From: Actinobacillus indolicus
Lineage (GTDB): Bacteria; Pseudomonadota; Gammaproteobacteria; Enterobacterales; Pasteurellaceae
Direction of reading: 5' to 3'
DNA length: 64,000 bases
Assembly: GCF_004519515.1 (NCBI RefSeq)
Contig: NZ_CP038145.1
Span: forward strand, 1,530,001-1,594,000
Each line of letters starts with the position of its first letter. The first letter of the stretch is position 1. Below are positions 35,912 through 44,676 of the stretch, piece by piece. The position numbers and the translations under genes were made by a program. The notes under the pieces were generated by a model. It was not told the origin of the DNA. It ran no database searches and saw only the letters and a program-made list of their open reading frames with translations.

Positions 35912-37552
35912 ATGAAAAATATCAATCCAACCCAAACTTTCGCTTGGAATGCCCTTGAACAGCACAAAGCTGAGAATTTGACGATTCCACAGTTATTTAA
36001 TGAAGATCCAAAACGTTTTGATAAATATTCACTGCGTTTTGAAGATCAAATTCTCGTTGATTTTTCTAAAAATGCGATTAATGAACATACATTAGCATTA
36101 CTTCATCAGTTAGCTGATGAATGCCAAGTTAAATCAGCCACTTATGCAATGTTTAATGGCGAAAAAATTAACCGTACGGAAAATCGTGCGGTGCTTCATA
36201 CTGCTTTACGCAACCGCTCAAATACTCCTGTTGAAGTAGATGGCAAAAATGTGATGCCAGAAGTGAATGCAGTTCTTGCGAAGATGAAAGGCTTCTGTGA
36301 GCGTGTAATTTCAGGGGAGTGGAAAGGCTACACAGGCAAAGCGATTACTGATGTGGTAAACATTGGGATTGGCGGTTCAGACTTAGGGCCATATATGGTC
36401 ACCGAAGCATTACGCCCATACAAAAATCACTTAACAATGCACTTTGTTTCTAATGTTGATGGTACTCATATTGCTGAAACTTTAGCTAAAGTCAATCCAG
36501 AAACAACCCTTTTCCTTGTTGCATCAAAAACCTTTACCACTCAAGAAACAATGACGAATGCCCTTTCAGCACGTCAATGGTTATTGGATACCGCCAAAGA
36601 AGAATCTGCTGTGGCGAAACATTTCGTAGCGCTTTCAACCAATGCCAAAGAGGTCGCTAAATTTGGCATTGATACGGAAAATATGTTTGAATTTTGGGAT
36701 TGGGTTGGCGGACGCTATTCACTCTGGTCTGCGATTGGGTTATCTATTGCACTTTCTATTGGCTTTGAACACTTTGAGCAGCTACTTGATGGTGCACACG
36801 CAATGGATAAACATTTCCTTAATGCCCCAGCAGAGCAAAATATCCCATTGACACTCGCCCTTATCGGCATTTGGAACAATAACTTCTTAGGTGCAGAATC
36901 AGAAGCGATTTTACCTTACGATCAATATCTACACCGTTTTGCAGCTTATTTCCAACAAGGCAATATGGAATCTAACGGTAAATATGTTGGACGAGATGGG
37001 AAAGTTGTTAATTATCAAACAGGACCTATCATTTGGGGTGAACCAGGCACAAACGGACAGCACGCCTTCTATCAATTAATTCACCAAGGCACAAAATTAA
37101 TCCCGTGTGATTTTATTGCACCAGCGCAAACGCATAATCCGATTGGTGATCATCACCCTAAATTGCTTTCAAACTTCTTCGCACAAACTGAAGCACTTGC
37201 TTTTGGTAAGTCCAAAGAAGTGGTAGAACAAGAGTTCTTACAAGCGGGTAAATCTTTAGAAGAAGTTGCAGAAATTGTGCCATTTAAAGTATTTACAGGA
37301 AACAAACCAACGAACTCGATTTTAGTCCAAAAAATCACCCCATTCACTTTAGGGGCGTTGATTGCAATGTATGAACATAAAATCTTCGTTCAAGGCGTGA
37401 TTTTCAATATTTATAGCTTTGACCAATGGGGCGTTGAGTTAGGCAAACAACTTGCCAACCGTATCTTGCCAGAGCTAGAAAATAACGAAACCATTACTAG
37501 CCACGACAGTTCAACGAATGGTTTGATTAATCAGTTCAAAACTTGGAGATAG
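35912..37552 (+). CDS. pgi: Glucose-6-phosphate isomerase
   Basis: Interconverts glucose 6-phosphate and fructose 6-phosphate. Signatures are VNIGIGGSDLGPYMV near residue 150, GGRYSLWSAIGLSIAL near 268 and the late SFDQWGVELGKQLA. The 546 residues are normal. GAGGATAATTTA precedes the ATG. Confidence 0.97.
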   Translation: MKNINPTQTFAWNALEQHKAENLTIPQLFNEDPKRFDKYSLRFEDQILVDFSKNAINEHTLALLHQLADECQVKSATYAMFNGEKINRTENRAVLHTALRNRSNTPVEVDGKNVMPEVNAVLAKMKGFCERVISGEWKGYTGKAITDVVNIGIGGSDLGPYMVTEALRPYKNHLTMHFVSNVDGTHIAETLAKVNPETTLFLVASKTFTTQETMTNALSARQWLLDTAKEESAVAKHFVALSTNAKEVAKFGIDTENMFEFWDWVGGRYSLWSAIGLSIALSIGFEHFEQLLDGAHAMDKHFLNAPAEQNIPLTLALIGIWNNNFLGAESEAILPYDQYLHRFAAYFQQGNMESNGKYVGRDGKVVNYQTGPIIWGEPGTNGQHAFYQLIHQGTKLIPCDFIAPAQTHNPIGDHHPKLLSNFFAQTEALAFGKSKEVVEQEFLQAGKSLEEVAEIVPFKVFTGNKPTNSILVQKITPFTLGALIAMYEHKIFVQGVIFNIYSFDQWGVELGKQLANRILPELENNETITSHDSSTNGLINQFKTWR

Positions 37553-37612
37553 GCTCTAAAGGTAAATAGAATAGTTATTAGAATTTTTTATTCTATATAG
37601 CGCTAGGAATAA

Positions 37613-37651
37613 AAGTTGGTAATGATCATTTACTAAGATCTTTACCAACTT
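37613..37651 (+). terminator. Hairpin after pgi
   Basis: AAGTTGGTAA and TTACCAACTT form a 10-bp stem 60 bases after pgi. The T-tract is poor, so termination is likely but not sure. Confidence 0.55.
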
Positions 37652-37747
37652 AGCCTGTTAGAGATATCTTCTACTAAATTCATTTCTCTATAAAATGTTA
37701 TTTATCTTTTCCTTAATATTAATAATTTTACAAAGATTATATAAATA

Positions 37748-38003
37748 ATTATGGGACAGTCTATGGCAAGTGTTTTATCCTTATAAACATCGGAATGTAA
37801 GAAGTGCTTATCATAGTTTTAAACGTTATATGGATTATTTATTTACCTATGAAAAGCATGGCGATTTAAATATCGAAAAAACGACAAATAGACTTGAAAA
37901 CTTATTTGGACAACTAAAGAAGAAATTATCGCATCATGCAGGATTAACGAAAAGACATGAGATTATGTTTATAAAGGATTTTTTAAATAAAAAGAGTTGC
38001 TAA
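37748..38003 (+). pseudogene. C-terminal fragment of a transposase
   Basis: About 84 codons remain (DSLWQVFYPYKH..., then the conserved tail TTNRLENLFGQLKKKLSHHAG and GLTKRHEIMFIKDFL). The N-terminal and catalytic parts are missing and a stop precedes the fragment. The pattern N-x-LE-x-x-F-x-x-LK is that of DDE transposase C-termini, family uncertain. A hairpin (37996-38030) and the presumed IS end TTTGTCTACTATGCC (38034-38048) follow. Confidence 0.7.
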
Positions 38004-38033
38004 GAATAATTAAAAATATTCATTAGCAACCAT

Positions 38034-38048
38034 TTTGTCTACTATGCC
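38034..38048 (+). repeat. Presumed right end of the degraded IS
   Basis: TTTGTCTACTATGCC lies 31 bases after the transposase fragment and is the exact inverse of 1406-1420. A terminal inverted repeat of the lost element is the simplest reading. Confidence 0.55.
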
Positions 38049-38125
38049 TTTGAAATATTGAGTTAATCAGACTTTATGTAACTACGATATAGTAAAAATT
38101 TGCTAAAATCTTACCGCTTGTTTAC

Positions 38126-38983
38126 TTATTTTGTTAGTAGATCCAACGCTTCTTGGTATTTTTCCACGGTTTTCTCAATGACATCGGCTGGCACTTTAGG
38201 CGCTGGTGCTTGTTTGTTCCAACCGCTGTTTTCCAACCAATCACGAATAAACTGTTTATCAAACGACGGCGGGTTTGTCCCTTCTTTATAAGTCTCAACC
38301 GACCAAAAACGGCTTGAGTCAGGGGTTAATACTTCATCCATTAATGTTAATACGCCATTTTCATCTAAACCAAATTCAAATTTGGTATCACAGATAATAA
38401 TGCCTTTTGTTAAGGCATAATCTGCAGCTTCTTTATAAAGACGAATTGCAGCATCTCGCACTTTTTCCGCTAATTCTGCACCAATTTGACGTTCACATTC
38501 GGCATAACTGATATTGATATCGTGATCGCCTACTTCCGCTTTGCTTGATGGTGTAAAAATTGGTTCAGGCAATTTGCTTGCTTCAACTAAACCTTCTGGT
38601 AATTCAAGACCACAAATTGTGCCTGTTTTTTGGTAATCTTTTAAGCCGCTGCCTGTTAAGTAGCCACGAACAATCGACTCAATTTTAACAGGGGTTAAAC
38701 GCTTACACACGACTGCTCGGTATTGAATCGCTTCTGCTTCTTCTTTTGGAAGCACATCAAAGACTGAATCACCCGTAAAGTGATTTGGCATAATGTGCGC
38801 TAATTTATCAAACCAAAAGTTAGAAATTTGGGTCAGAATTTCCCCTTTGCGTGGAATCGGATCATCTAAGATGACATCAAAAGCGGACAGGCGATCCGTT
38901 GCTACCATAAGCATACGTTTATCATCAATTTCATAAAGGTCACGGACTTTACCCGAATAGATTTTTTTTAGGCTGATTTGCAT
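38126..38983 (-). CDS. purC: SAICAR synthase
   Basis: Phosphoribosylaminoimidazole-succinocarboxamide synthase, de novo purine pathway. Motifs: KIYSGKVRDLYEI at the start, RLSAFDVILDDPIPRKG near residue 35, and DTKFEFGLDENG near 195. The 285-residue form is normal. It contains an A8 run near its start (38951-38958 area) yet stays in frame. AGGAAT precedes the ATG, and a PurR box lies at 39032-39047. Confidence 0.95.
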   Translation of the reverse strand: MQISLKKIYSGKVRDLYEIDDKRMLMVATDRLSAFDVILDDPIPRKGEILTQISNFWFDKLAHIMPNHFTGDSVFDVLPKEEAEAIQYRAVVCKRLTPVKIESIVRGYLTGSGLKDYQKTGTICGLELPEGLVEASKLPEPIFTPSSKAEVGDHDINISYAECERQIGAELAEKVRDAAIRLYKEAADYALTKGIIICDTKFEFGLDENGVLTLMDEVLTPDSSRFWSVETYKEGTNPPSFDKQFIRDWLENSGWNKQAPAPKVPADVIEKTVEKYQEALDLLTK

Positions 38984-39031
38984 GGCAGGATTCCTATTAG
39001 ATTGAACAATTCAGGCTAATTATAGCAATTT

Positions 39032-39047
39032 ACGCAAACGTTTGCTA
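39032..39047 (-). promoter_or_regulatory. PurR operator
   Basis: ACGCAAACGTTTGCTA differs from the PurR consensus ACGCAAACGTTTGCGT only in the last two bases. It lies about 50 bases upstream of the purC start. Confidence 0.88.
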
Positions 39048-39085
39048 TTTGTCATAAAAATAATTTATCTTTAACACAAAAAAAG

Positions 39086-39114
39086 CTTGTCATCTTTCTC
39101 TTTTTATCGTATTT
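39086..39114 (+). promoter_or_regulatory. Probable his operon promoter
   Basis: TTGTCA (39086-39091) and TATTTT (39109-39114) are 17 bases apart and lie 30 bases before the his leader peptide. Confidence 0.6.
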
Positions 39115-39143
39115 TGTGAGCCATTCATTTTTGGAGCAAAACT

Positions 39144-39191
39144 ATGACAACTTTTATTCGCACTCACCATCATCACCATTTGACCGACTAA
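39144..39191 (+). CDS. hisL: his operon leader peptide
   Basis: A 15-residue peptide, MTTFIRTHHHHHLTD, with five consecutive histidine codons (cac cat cat cac cat). It is shorter than the seven-histidine E. coli leader. GGAGCAAAACT precedes the ATG. Ribosome stalling at the histidine codons would control the attenuator at 39214-39297. Confidence 0.95.
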   Translation: MTTFIRTHHHHHLTD

Positions 39192-39213
39192 TCTTTCGGG
39201 CATTTGGCGTGTT

Positions 39214-39297
39214 CGGAAGATAACTTCCGAGAGCGAATAGCAGGCTAACAGCACAGATTCACAACCCCTCGGAAGACAACTTTCGAGGGGTTTTTCT
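39214..39297 (+). promoter_or_regulatory. his attenuator (pause/anti-terminator and terminator hairpins)
   Basis: A first hairpin CGGAAG-ataa-CTTCCG (39214-39229) and the terminator stem CCCCTCG (39265-39271) / CGAGGGG (39284-39290) with TTTTT (39291-39295) share the core ggaaga-aactt. Each arm of one can therefore pair with the opposite arm of the other, the alternative folding expected of an attenuator. Confidence 0.88.
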
Positions 39298-39329
39298 TTA
39301 TTCAAAATAAAAAACAGAAGGAACACAAT

Positions 39330-40226
39330 ATGTCAGACAACAGACTTCGCATTGCAATGCAGAAAAAAGGACGTTTAAGCAAAGATTGCAGTGAATTACT
39401 CAAACAGTGCGGCGTGAAAATCACTTGGAACGAACAGCGTTTGATCGCTTATTCCGAAAATCTGCCGATTGAAATTTTACGCGTACGGGATGACGATATT
39501 CCAGGACTAGTGTTTGACGGCGTGGTGGATCTCGGTATCATCGGCGAAAACGTGTTGGAAGAGGAAGAATTAGGGCGTTTATATGCTGGCGAGTCGGTCG
39601 AATATAAAAAGCTCCGTACCTTAGATTTCGGCGGTTGTCGTTTATCATTAGCGATTGATCGCGACCGCACCTACAACGGCGTGCAAGATTTCAAAGATGC
39701 CCGTATCGCTACCTCTTACCCAAACTTACTCAAACGCTATATGGCAGAACAAGGCGTGCCGTTTAAAAATTGTCTATTAACAGGCTCGGTAGAAGTGGCG
39801 CCAAGCGCAGGACTTGCCTCGGCGATTTGCGATTTGGTTTCCTCTGGGGCAACTTTAGAAGCAAACGGTTTAAAAGAAGTCGAAGTAATCTATAAATCCA
39901 AAGCTTGCCTGATTCAACGTGCCGAACCGTTAGACGCTGATAAACAAGCTCTCGTCGATAAACTTCTCACCCGCATTCAAGGCGTACAACAAGCTGCCGA
40001 ATCTAAATACATTATGCTCCACGCCCCGAAAGACAAACTCGAAGAAATCACCGCATTGCTACCGGGTGTGGAAAATCCGACGATTCTCCCTCTTGCACAC
40101 GATGATTCCAAAGTTGCTATGCACGTGGTCAGCCAAGAGAACTTATTCTGGGAAACGATGGAAAGCCTCAAAGAGATCGGGGCTAGCTCGATTTTAGTGT
40201 TACCGATCGAGAAGATGATGGAGTAG
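39330..40226 (+). CDS. hisG: ATP phosphoribosyltransferase
   Basis: The first, feedback-inhibited step of histidine synthesis: ATP plus PRPP to phosphoribosyl-ATP. It is the long form with a C-terminal regulatory domain (298 residues). The PRPP site is in the stretch SAICDLVSSGATLEANGL near residue 168, and it ends LPIEKMME like the E. coli enzyme. It is preceded by leader and attenuator. A palindrome pair begins 14 bases after its stop. Confidence 0.97.
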   Translation: MSDNRLRIAMQKKGRLSKDCSELLKQCGVKITWNEQRLIAYSENLPIEILRVRDDDIPGLVFDGVVDLGIIGENVLEEEELGRLYAGESVEYKKLRTLDFGGCRLSLAIDRDRTYNGVQDFKDARIATSYPNLLKRYMAEQGVPFKNCLLTGSVEVAPSAGLASAICDLVSSGATLEANGLKEVEVIYKSKACLIQRAEPLDADKQALVDKLLTRIQGVQQAAESKYIMLHAPKDKLEEITALLPGVENPTILPLAHDDSKVAMHVVSQENLFWETMESLKEIGASSILVLPIEKMME

Positions 40227-40240
40227 TTTAAGAAATTTGT

Positions 40241-40310
40241 GTAGGGGTGGGGTTTATCCCCACCCGTAAACGCAGCGTGATATTCGGGCGGGGATAAACC
40301 CCGCCCCTAC
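40241..40310. repeat. GTAG-headed inverted palindrome pair between hisG and hisD
   Basis: GTAGGGGTGGGG with stem partner ccccaccc is followed by the inverse-oriented copy ending CCCCGCCCCTAC. A fragment of the outer end of the 23211-23369 element (acataatac) lies at 40331-40339. Confidence 0.8.
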
Positions 40311-40353
40311 GATAAAATTAAGTAAATACTACATAATACAAAATTATGCGTAA

Positions 40354-40378
40354 CCTAGTACGGCTTTGCCGTGCTAGG
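40354..40378. repeat. CTAGT-type hairpin before hisD
   Basis: CCTAGTACGGC, loop ttt, GCCGTGCTAGG: an 11-bp stem with one G-U pair. It resembles the CTAGT-headed hairpins around the transposase gene at 42906. Confidence 0.65.
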
Positions 40379-40396
40379 CAAAAAAGGAACGATAAT

Positions 40397-41683
40397 ATGC
40401 AAACCCTAATTTGGAATAATTTAACCGAAACGGAAAAACAACAAGCCCTTACCCGCCCTGCGATTTCCGCATCAAGCGACATCAAAAGTGCGGTGGAAAA
40501 TATCGTCAATTTAGTGAAAACCGAAGGCGATAAGGCGTTATTTGAACTAACAGCAAAATTCGATAAAACCGAACTTAACAGCCTTGTAGTATCAAAAGAG
40601 CAGATCGAACAAGCGACAAAACGCATTTCAGATGAACTAAAACAAGCAATTCAAAATGCCTACCGCAATATCAAAACCTTCCACGAAGCGCAAAAACCGC
40701 AAGTCGTGGATGTGGAAACCCAAGCAGGGGTGCGTTGCCAAGTACTGACTCGACCGATTCAACGAGTCGGGCTGTATATCCCAGGTGGTTCAGCCCCCTT
40801 GTTTTCAACGGTGTTGATGCTCGCCATTCCCGCCAAAATTGCCGGCTGTCAAAAAGTGGTGCTTTGCACACCGCCGCCGATTGCCGATGAGATTCTCTAC
40901 ACCGCCAATTTATGTGGCGTTGAAACTATTTACGCCGTAGGCGGTGCGCAGGCGATTACGGCGATGGCGTTCGGCACAGAAACGGTGGCGAAAGTGGATA
41001 AAATCTTCGGGCCGGGCAACGCCTTTGTGACCGAAGCCAAACGCCAAGTCAGCCAACAGCTCAACGGCGCTGCGATTGATATGCCGGCAGGGCCTTCGGA
41101 AGTATTGGTGTTAGCTGATCAATTTGCCGATCCTGATTTTGTCGCCAGCGACTTGCTTTCCCAAGCGGAACACGGCGCCGACAGTCAAGTGATTTTGGTC
41201 ACGGATAGCCCTGAGCTTGCTCAAGCCACCGAACAAGCCATCGAACGCCAACTTGCAAAATTACCGCGCAAAGAGACCGCTTGTAAGGCACTTTCGCATA
41301 GTCGGGTATTTATTGCCGAAGACTTACAACAGTGTGTCCAAATCAGCAACGCCTACGCTCCCGAACATCTAGTGGTGCAAGTGGAAAATCCACGCGCATT
41401 GCTCGATCAACTGGATAACGCCGGCTCGATTTTCTTAGGGGCATACAGCCCCGAAAGTATGGGCGATTACGCCAGCGGCACTAACCACGTACTACCAACT
41501 TACGGCTACACCCGCACCTATTCCAGCCTTGGTTTAGCGGATTTCTGCAAACGAATGACCGTGCAAGAACTCACTCCGCAAGGCTTTAAAGATTTGGCAA
41601 AAACGGTAGAACTGATGGCAAGTGCGGAGCAGTTGGAAGCGCATAAGCAGGCGGTGTCGATTCGATTGGAAAAATTAAAATAA
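40397..41683 (+). CDS. hisD: Histidinol dehydrogenase
   Basis: Oxidises histidinol to histidine in two steps. Motifs include RVGLYIPGGSAPLFSTVLMLAIPA near residue 118, GPGNAFVTEAKRQV near 205, and the zinc/catalytic region AEHGADSQ; SYAPEHL-type residues occur in NAYAPEHLVV. ATG 40397 (MQTLIWNNL) gives 428 residues; the longer frame runs through the upstream hairpin. The gene is visibly G+C richer than its flanks and carries both uptake-signal types (AAGTGCGGT near 40487, ACCGCTTGT 41276-41284). Confidence 0.96.
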   Translation: MQTLIWNNLTETEKQQALTRPAISASSDIKSAVENIVNLVKTEGDKALFELTAKFDKTELNSLVVSKEQIEQATKRISDELKQAIQNAYRNIKTFHEAQKPQVVDVETQAGVRCQVLTRPIQRVGLYIPGGSAPLFSTVLMLAIPAKIAGCQKVVLCTPPPIADEILYTANLCGVETIYAVGGAQAITAMAFGTETVAKVDKIFGPGNAFVTEAKRQVSQQLNGAAIDMPAGPSEVLVLADQFADPDFVASDLLSQAEHGADSQVILVTDSPELAQATEQAIERQLAKLPRKETACKALSHSRVFIAEDLQQCVQISNAYAPEHLVVQVENPRALLDQLDNAGSIFLGAYSPESMGDYASGTNHVLPTYGYTRTYSSLGLADFCKRMTVQELTPQGFKDLAKTVELMASAEQLEAHKQAVSIRLEKLK

Positions 41684-41686
41684 ACA

Positions 41687-41759
41687 GTAGGGACACACTG
41701 AGTGTGTCCGAAAAATAAATAATCGGAAGTATTAACGGACACACGCAGTGTGTCCCTAC
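41687..41759. repeat. GTAG-headed inverted palindrome pair between hisD and hisC
   Basis: The left hairpin GTAGGGACACAC...GTGTGTCC starts 4 bases after the hisD stop, and the inverse copy ends GTGTGTCCCTAC at 41759. The head is shared with the other pairs, but the stem sequence is different. Confidence 0.8.
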
Positions 41760-41774
41760 AACAGGAAAAACAAT

Positions 41775-42836
41775 ATGACAATCTCACAACTCTCCAGAAA
41801 AAACGTCCAATCTCTAACTCCATATCAATCCGCACGCCGTTTGGGTGGTTCGGGGGATGTGTGGCTGAATGCGAATGAATATGCGCTTTCGCCAAACTTT
41901 GATTTAACCGACCGCACTTTTAACCGCTATCCTGAGCCACAACCGCAAGCGGTGATTGAAGGTTATGCCACCTATGCCGGCGTTGCGCCTGAAAATGTGC
42001 TGGTTAGCCGCGGTGGTGATGAAAGTATTGAGTTAATTATCCGTGCTTTTTGCGAGCCGACCGACAGTGTGTTGTACTGCCCGCCGACTTACGGAATGTA
42101 CAGCGTGTCGGCAGAAACTTGTGGCATTGTGCTCAAAACTGTGCCTTTAACTGCCGATTTCCAACTGAACTTAACTGAAATCGAACGCAATTTGGACGGT
42201 GTGAAAGTGGTGTTTGTGTGTAGCCCAAACAACCCAACAGGCACGCTCGTCAAGCGGTCGGATTTGCTCAAACTTTTGCAAATCACCGCAGGCAAAGCGA
42301 TTGTGGTGGTGGACGAAGCCTATATCGACTTCTGTCCGCAAGCGACAATGGTCAATGAACTGCCAAATTATCCGCACTTAGCCATTATCCGCACGCTCTC
42401 CAAAGCTTTCGCCCTTGCTGGCTTGCGTTGTGGCTTTACTCTTGCTAATGCTGAATTGATTAACGTGCTACAAAAAGTCATCGCCCCTTACCCGCTCCCT
42501 GTACCTGTCGCCGATATCGCCACTCAAGCCTTGAGCGCACAAGGTATCGAACAAGTCAAACAACGGGTGGAAGAGGTTTTAACACTGCGCGCCGATTTGC
42601 AAAAAAATCTCGAAAACTTACCGCTTGTAGAAAAAGTCTTTGAAAGTGATGGCAACTATTTGCTGGTCAAATTCCAAGATGGTCCAAAAGTGTTCAAAGC
42701 ACTGTGGGAGCAAGGGATTATATTAAGAGATCAACATAAAGCATTAGGATTGGCAAACTGTATTCGGATTACTGTAGGAACGAAAGAGGAAAATGCGAGA
42801 GTAGTGGAGGCGATTGGGGAAGTAAGAGTAATATAG
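41775..42836 (+). CDS. hisC: Histidinol-phosphate aminotransferase
   Basis: A PLP-dependent fold-type I aminotransferase. The PLP lysine is in RTLSKAFALAGLRCGF near residue 210, with CSPNNPTGTLV near 152 and DEAYIDF near 183. ATG 41775 (MTISQLSRKNVQ) gives 353 residues. It contains uptake signals of both types (ACCGCACTT near 41911, ACCGCTTGT 42620-42628). The REP-type transposase unit begins 5 bases after its stop. Confidence 0.95.
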   Translation: MTISQLSRKNVQSLTPYQSARRLGGSGDVWLNANEYALSPNFDLTDRTFNRYPEPQPQAVIEGYATYAGVAPENVLVSRGGDESIELIIRAFCEPTDSVLYCPPTYGMYSVSAETCGIVLKTVPLTADFQLNLTEIERNLDGVKVVFVCSPNNPTGTLVKRSDLLKLLQITAGKAIVVVDEAYIDFCPQATMVNELPNYPHLAIIRTLSKAFALAGLRCGFTLANAELINVLQKVIAPYPLPVPVADIATQALSAQGIEQVKQRVEEVLTLRADLQKNLENLPLVEKVFESDGNYLLVKFQDGPKVFKALWEQGIILRDQHKALGLANCIRITVGTKEENARVVEAIGEVRVI

Positions 42837-42841
42837 GCACC

Positions 42842-43419
42842 CCCCGTACTACGTACGGGGTTAATCTAGTTGCATTGCTCTGCAATGCAGGATTGGAGAT
42901 ACATCTTGAGTTATACCAAAGCGATATACCATATTATTTTTCGTACAAAATTCGGAACTCCAACAATTTGTGAAGAAAATGAAAAACAGCTATATAACTA
43001 CATTTGGGGAATAATCAAAGAATTAAAATGTGATTTATACCAAATAAATGGAATGCCTGATCATCTTCATTTATTAGTTGATTTACATCCGATGATTTCA
43101 ATCGGCGAATTTGTGCAAAAAATTAAGATCAGTTCACATAACTGGATTGATCAAAATAAGACGTTATTTCCTGATTTTTATGCTTGGTCGATAGGCTACT
43201 GTGCCTTGACATATAGCGAGCTAGAAAAAGAAAAAATCAAGAATTACATCAAAAAACAAAAAGAGCATCATAAATCACAAAACTTTATGGATGAAACTAA
43301 ATTTCTTCTGACATCGGCAGGAATTGAAATTAACGAAAAATATTTCGAAAGAGACATATAATTTATGTAACAAGAGTGCAGAGCACTCTCACTAGATTAA
43401 CCCCGTATGCAATACGGGG
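42842..43419 (+). mobile_element. REP-type Y1 transposase unit in the his operon
   Basis: The outer hairpins CCCCGTAC-tac-GTACGGGG (42842-42860) and CCCCGTAT-gca-ATACGGGG (43401-43419) flank the unit. Inside them lie ttaatctagt (42861-42870) and its inverse actagattaa (43391-43400), then inner hairpins TGCATTGC-tct-GCAATGCA (42871-42889) and AGAGTGC-aga-GCACTCT (43373-43389). The gene for a Y1 transposase sits in the middle. The mirror arrangement resembles RAYT genes with paired REPs. Confidence 0.75.
42906..43361 (+). CDS. Y1 tyrosine transposase (IS200-like / REP-associated)
   Basis: A 151-residue single-strand DNA nicking transposase. The HUH motif is HLH at residues 53-55 (MPDHLHLLVD), and the catalytic tyrosine is probably Y114 in NYIKKQKEHH. 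TTG 42906, with GGAG eight bases before it, is the likely start; ATG 42885 is in frame but lies inside a hairpin. Closely AT-rich compared with the his genes. No TnpB partner is present. Mirror-image hairpins on both sides suggest it acts on REP-like sequences. Confidence 0.82.
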   Translation: MSYTKAIYHIIFRTKFGTPTICEENEKQLYNYIWGIIKELKCDLYQINGMPDHLHLLVDLHPMISIGEFVQKIKISSHNWIDQNKTLFPDFYAWSIGYCALTYSELEKEKIKNYIKKQKEHHKSQNFMDETKFLLTSAGIEINEKYFERDI

Positions 43420-43447
43420 AAAAACAACAGCAAAAAAGGAAAAAATT

Positions 43448-44536
43448 ATGCAACCAACCCTTTTCATCGACCGTGACGGCACGTTAATTGACGAACCAAA
43501 AACCGATTTTCAAATCGACAGCTTAGAAAAACTCAAATTTGAGCCGAATGTGATCCCAGCCTTACTTAAGCTCAAACAGAAATACCGTTTTGTGATGGTC
43601 AGCAATCAGGACGGCTTAGGCACTAGCTCATTTCCGCAAGAGACTTTCGACAAACCGCACAATGCGATGATGGAGCTATTCCGCTCGCAAGGCATTGAGT
43701 TTGATGACGTGTTAATTTGCCCGCATAAGCCTGAAGACAACTGCGATTGTCGTAAACCGAAAACCAAGTTGTTGCAAAAATACATTGAGCGAGAACTCTT
43801 CGATCCTGCCACCAGTTTTGTGATTGGCGACCGTGCCACGGACGTTCAGTTGGCGGAAAATCTCGGTATTCGTGCCTTGCAATATCACCCTGAAAAATTA
43901 AATTGGGATTTAATCGCAGAGAAACTGCTAGGCGAAGCTGTCACTAACATTGGCGAACGCCAACCACGTTATGCAGAAGTGGTACGCAAAACCAAAGAGA
44001 CCGACATCAAAGTGCAAGTATGGCTGGACGAAACTGGCGTGAACGACATCAAAACCGGCGTAGGCTTTTTCGACCATATGCTCGACCAAATCGCCACCCA
44101 CGGCGGTTTTAGAATGAACATCTCGTGCAAAGGCGACCTCTGGATTGACGAACATCACACGGTCGAAGATACCGCACTTGCCCTCGGCGCCGCCTTAAAA
44201 CAAGCTATCGGCGACAAACGCGGCATCGCCCGTTTCGGTTTCGTGTTGCCAATGGACGAATGCAAAGCTCAATGTGCTATGGATTTATCCGGCAGACCAT
44301 TTATCAAATTCAAAGCGGAATTTAAACGTGACAAAGTCGGCGATTTCAGCACAGAATTGACAGAGCATTTCTTCCAATCCATCGCTTTCACCATGCTCGC
44401 CACCTTGCATATCAAAGCCAAAGGCGACAACGACCACCACAAAATCGAAAGCCTGTTTAAAGTATTCGGCAGAACCTTAAGACAAGCTATCCGCATTGAA
44501 GGGAATGAATTGCCGAGTAGTAAAGGAGTATTGTAA
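43448..44536 (+). CDS. hisB: Histidinol-phosphatase / imidazoleglycerol-phosphate dehydratase
   Basis: A bifunctional enzyme. The N-terminal HAD phosphatase (about residues 1-165) has FIDRDGTLIDEP with the nucleophile DxD and the zinc loop CPHKPEDNCDCRKPK. The C-terminal dehydratase has HHTVEDTALALG and the DNDHHKIESLFKVFGRTL metal motifs. ATG 43448 gives 362 residues. It carries a Haemophilus-type uptake core (ACCGCACTT near 44174). Confidence 0.96.
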   Translation: MQPTLFIDRDGTLIDEPKTDFQIDSLEKLKFEPNVIPALLKLKQKYRFVMVSNQDGLGTSSFPQETFDKPHNAMMELFRSQGIEFDDVLICPHKPEDNCDCRKPKTKLLQKYIERELFDPATSFVIGDRATDVQLAENLGIRALQYHPEKLNWDLIAEKLLGEAVTNIGERQPRYAEVVRKTKETDIKVQVWLDETGVNDIKTGVGFFDHMLDQIATHGGFRMNISCKGDLWIDEHHTVEDTALALGAALKQAIGDKRGIARFGFVLPMDECKAQCAMDLSGRPFIKFKAEFKRDKVGDFSTELTEHFFQSIAFTMLATLHIKAKGDNDHHKIESLFKVFGRTLRQAIRIEGNELPSSKGVL

Positions 44537-44540
44537 TGTT

Positions 44541-44564
44541 GTAGGGGCGAATTATATTCGCCCT
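44541..44564. repeat. Single GTAG-headed palindrome plus Haemophilus-type uptake core
   Basis: GTAGGGGCGAA...TTCGCCCT begins 5 bases after the hisB stop. AAGTGCGGT (44566-44574) follows directly. Confidence 0.65.
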
Positions 44565-44676
44565 AAAGTGCGGTTGGATTTTGCAAAGTTTTGGGAGAAT
44601 TTGACTGCTTGTTCTATAAATTCAAGAGAAATTAAATGAAAAAAACACAAATTAGAAGAATTAAATTGGAACTAAA

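Noticed and set aside
38948..38962. A8 run in purC as a phase-variation site
   Set aside because: The gene is in frame and encodes a housekeeping enzyme; the run comes from adjacent lysine codons.
39090..39326. Minus-strand frame opposite the his leader
   Set aside because: It covers the promoter, leader peptide and attenuator, which explain the sequence fully.
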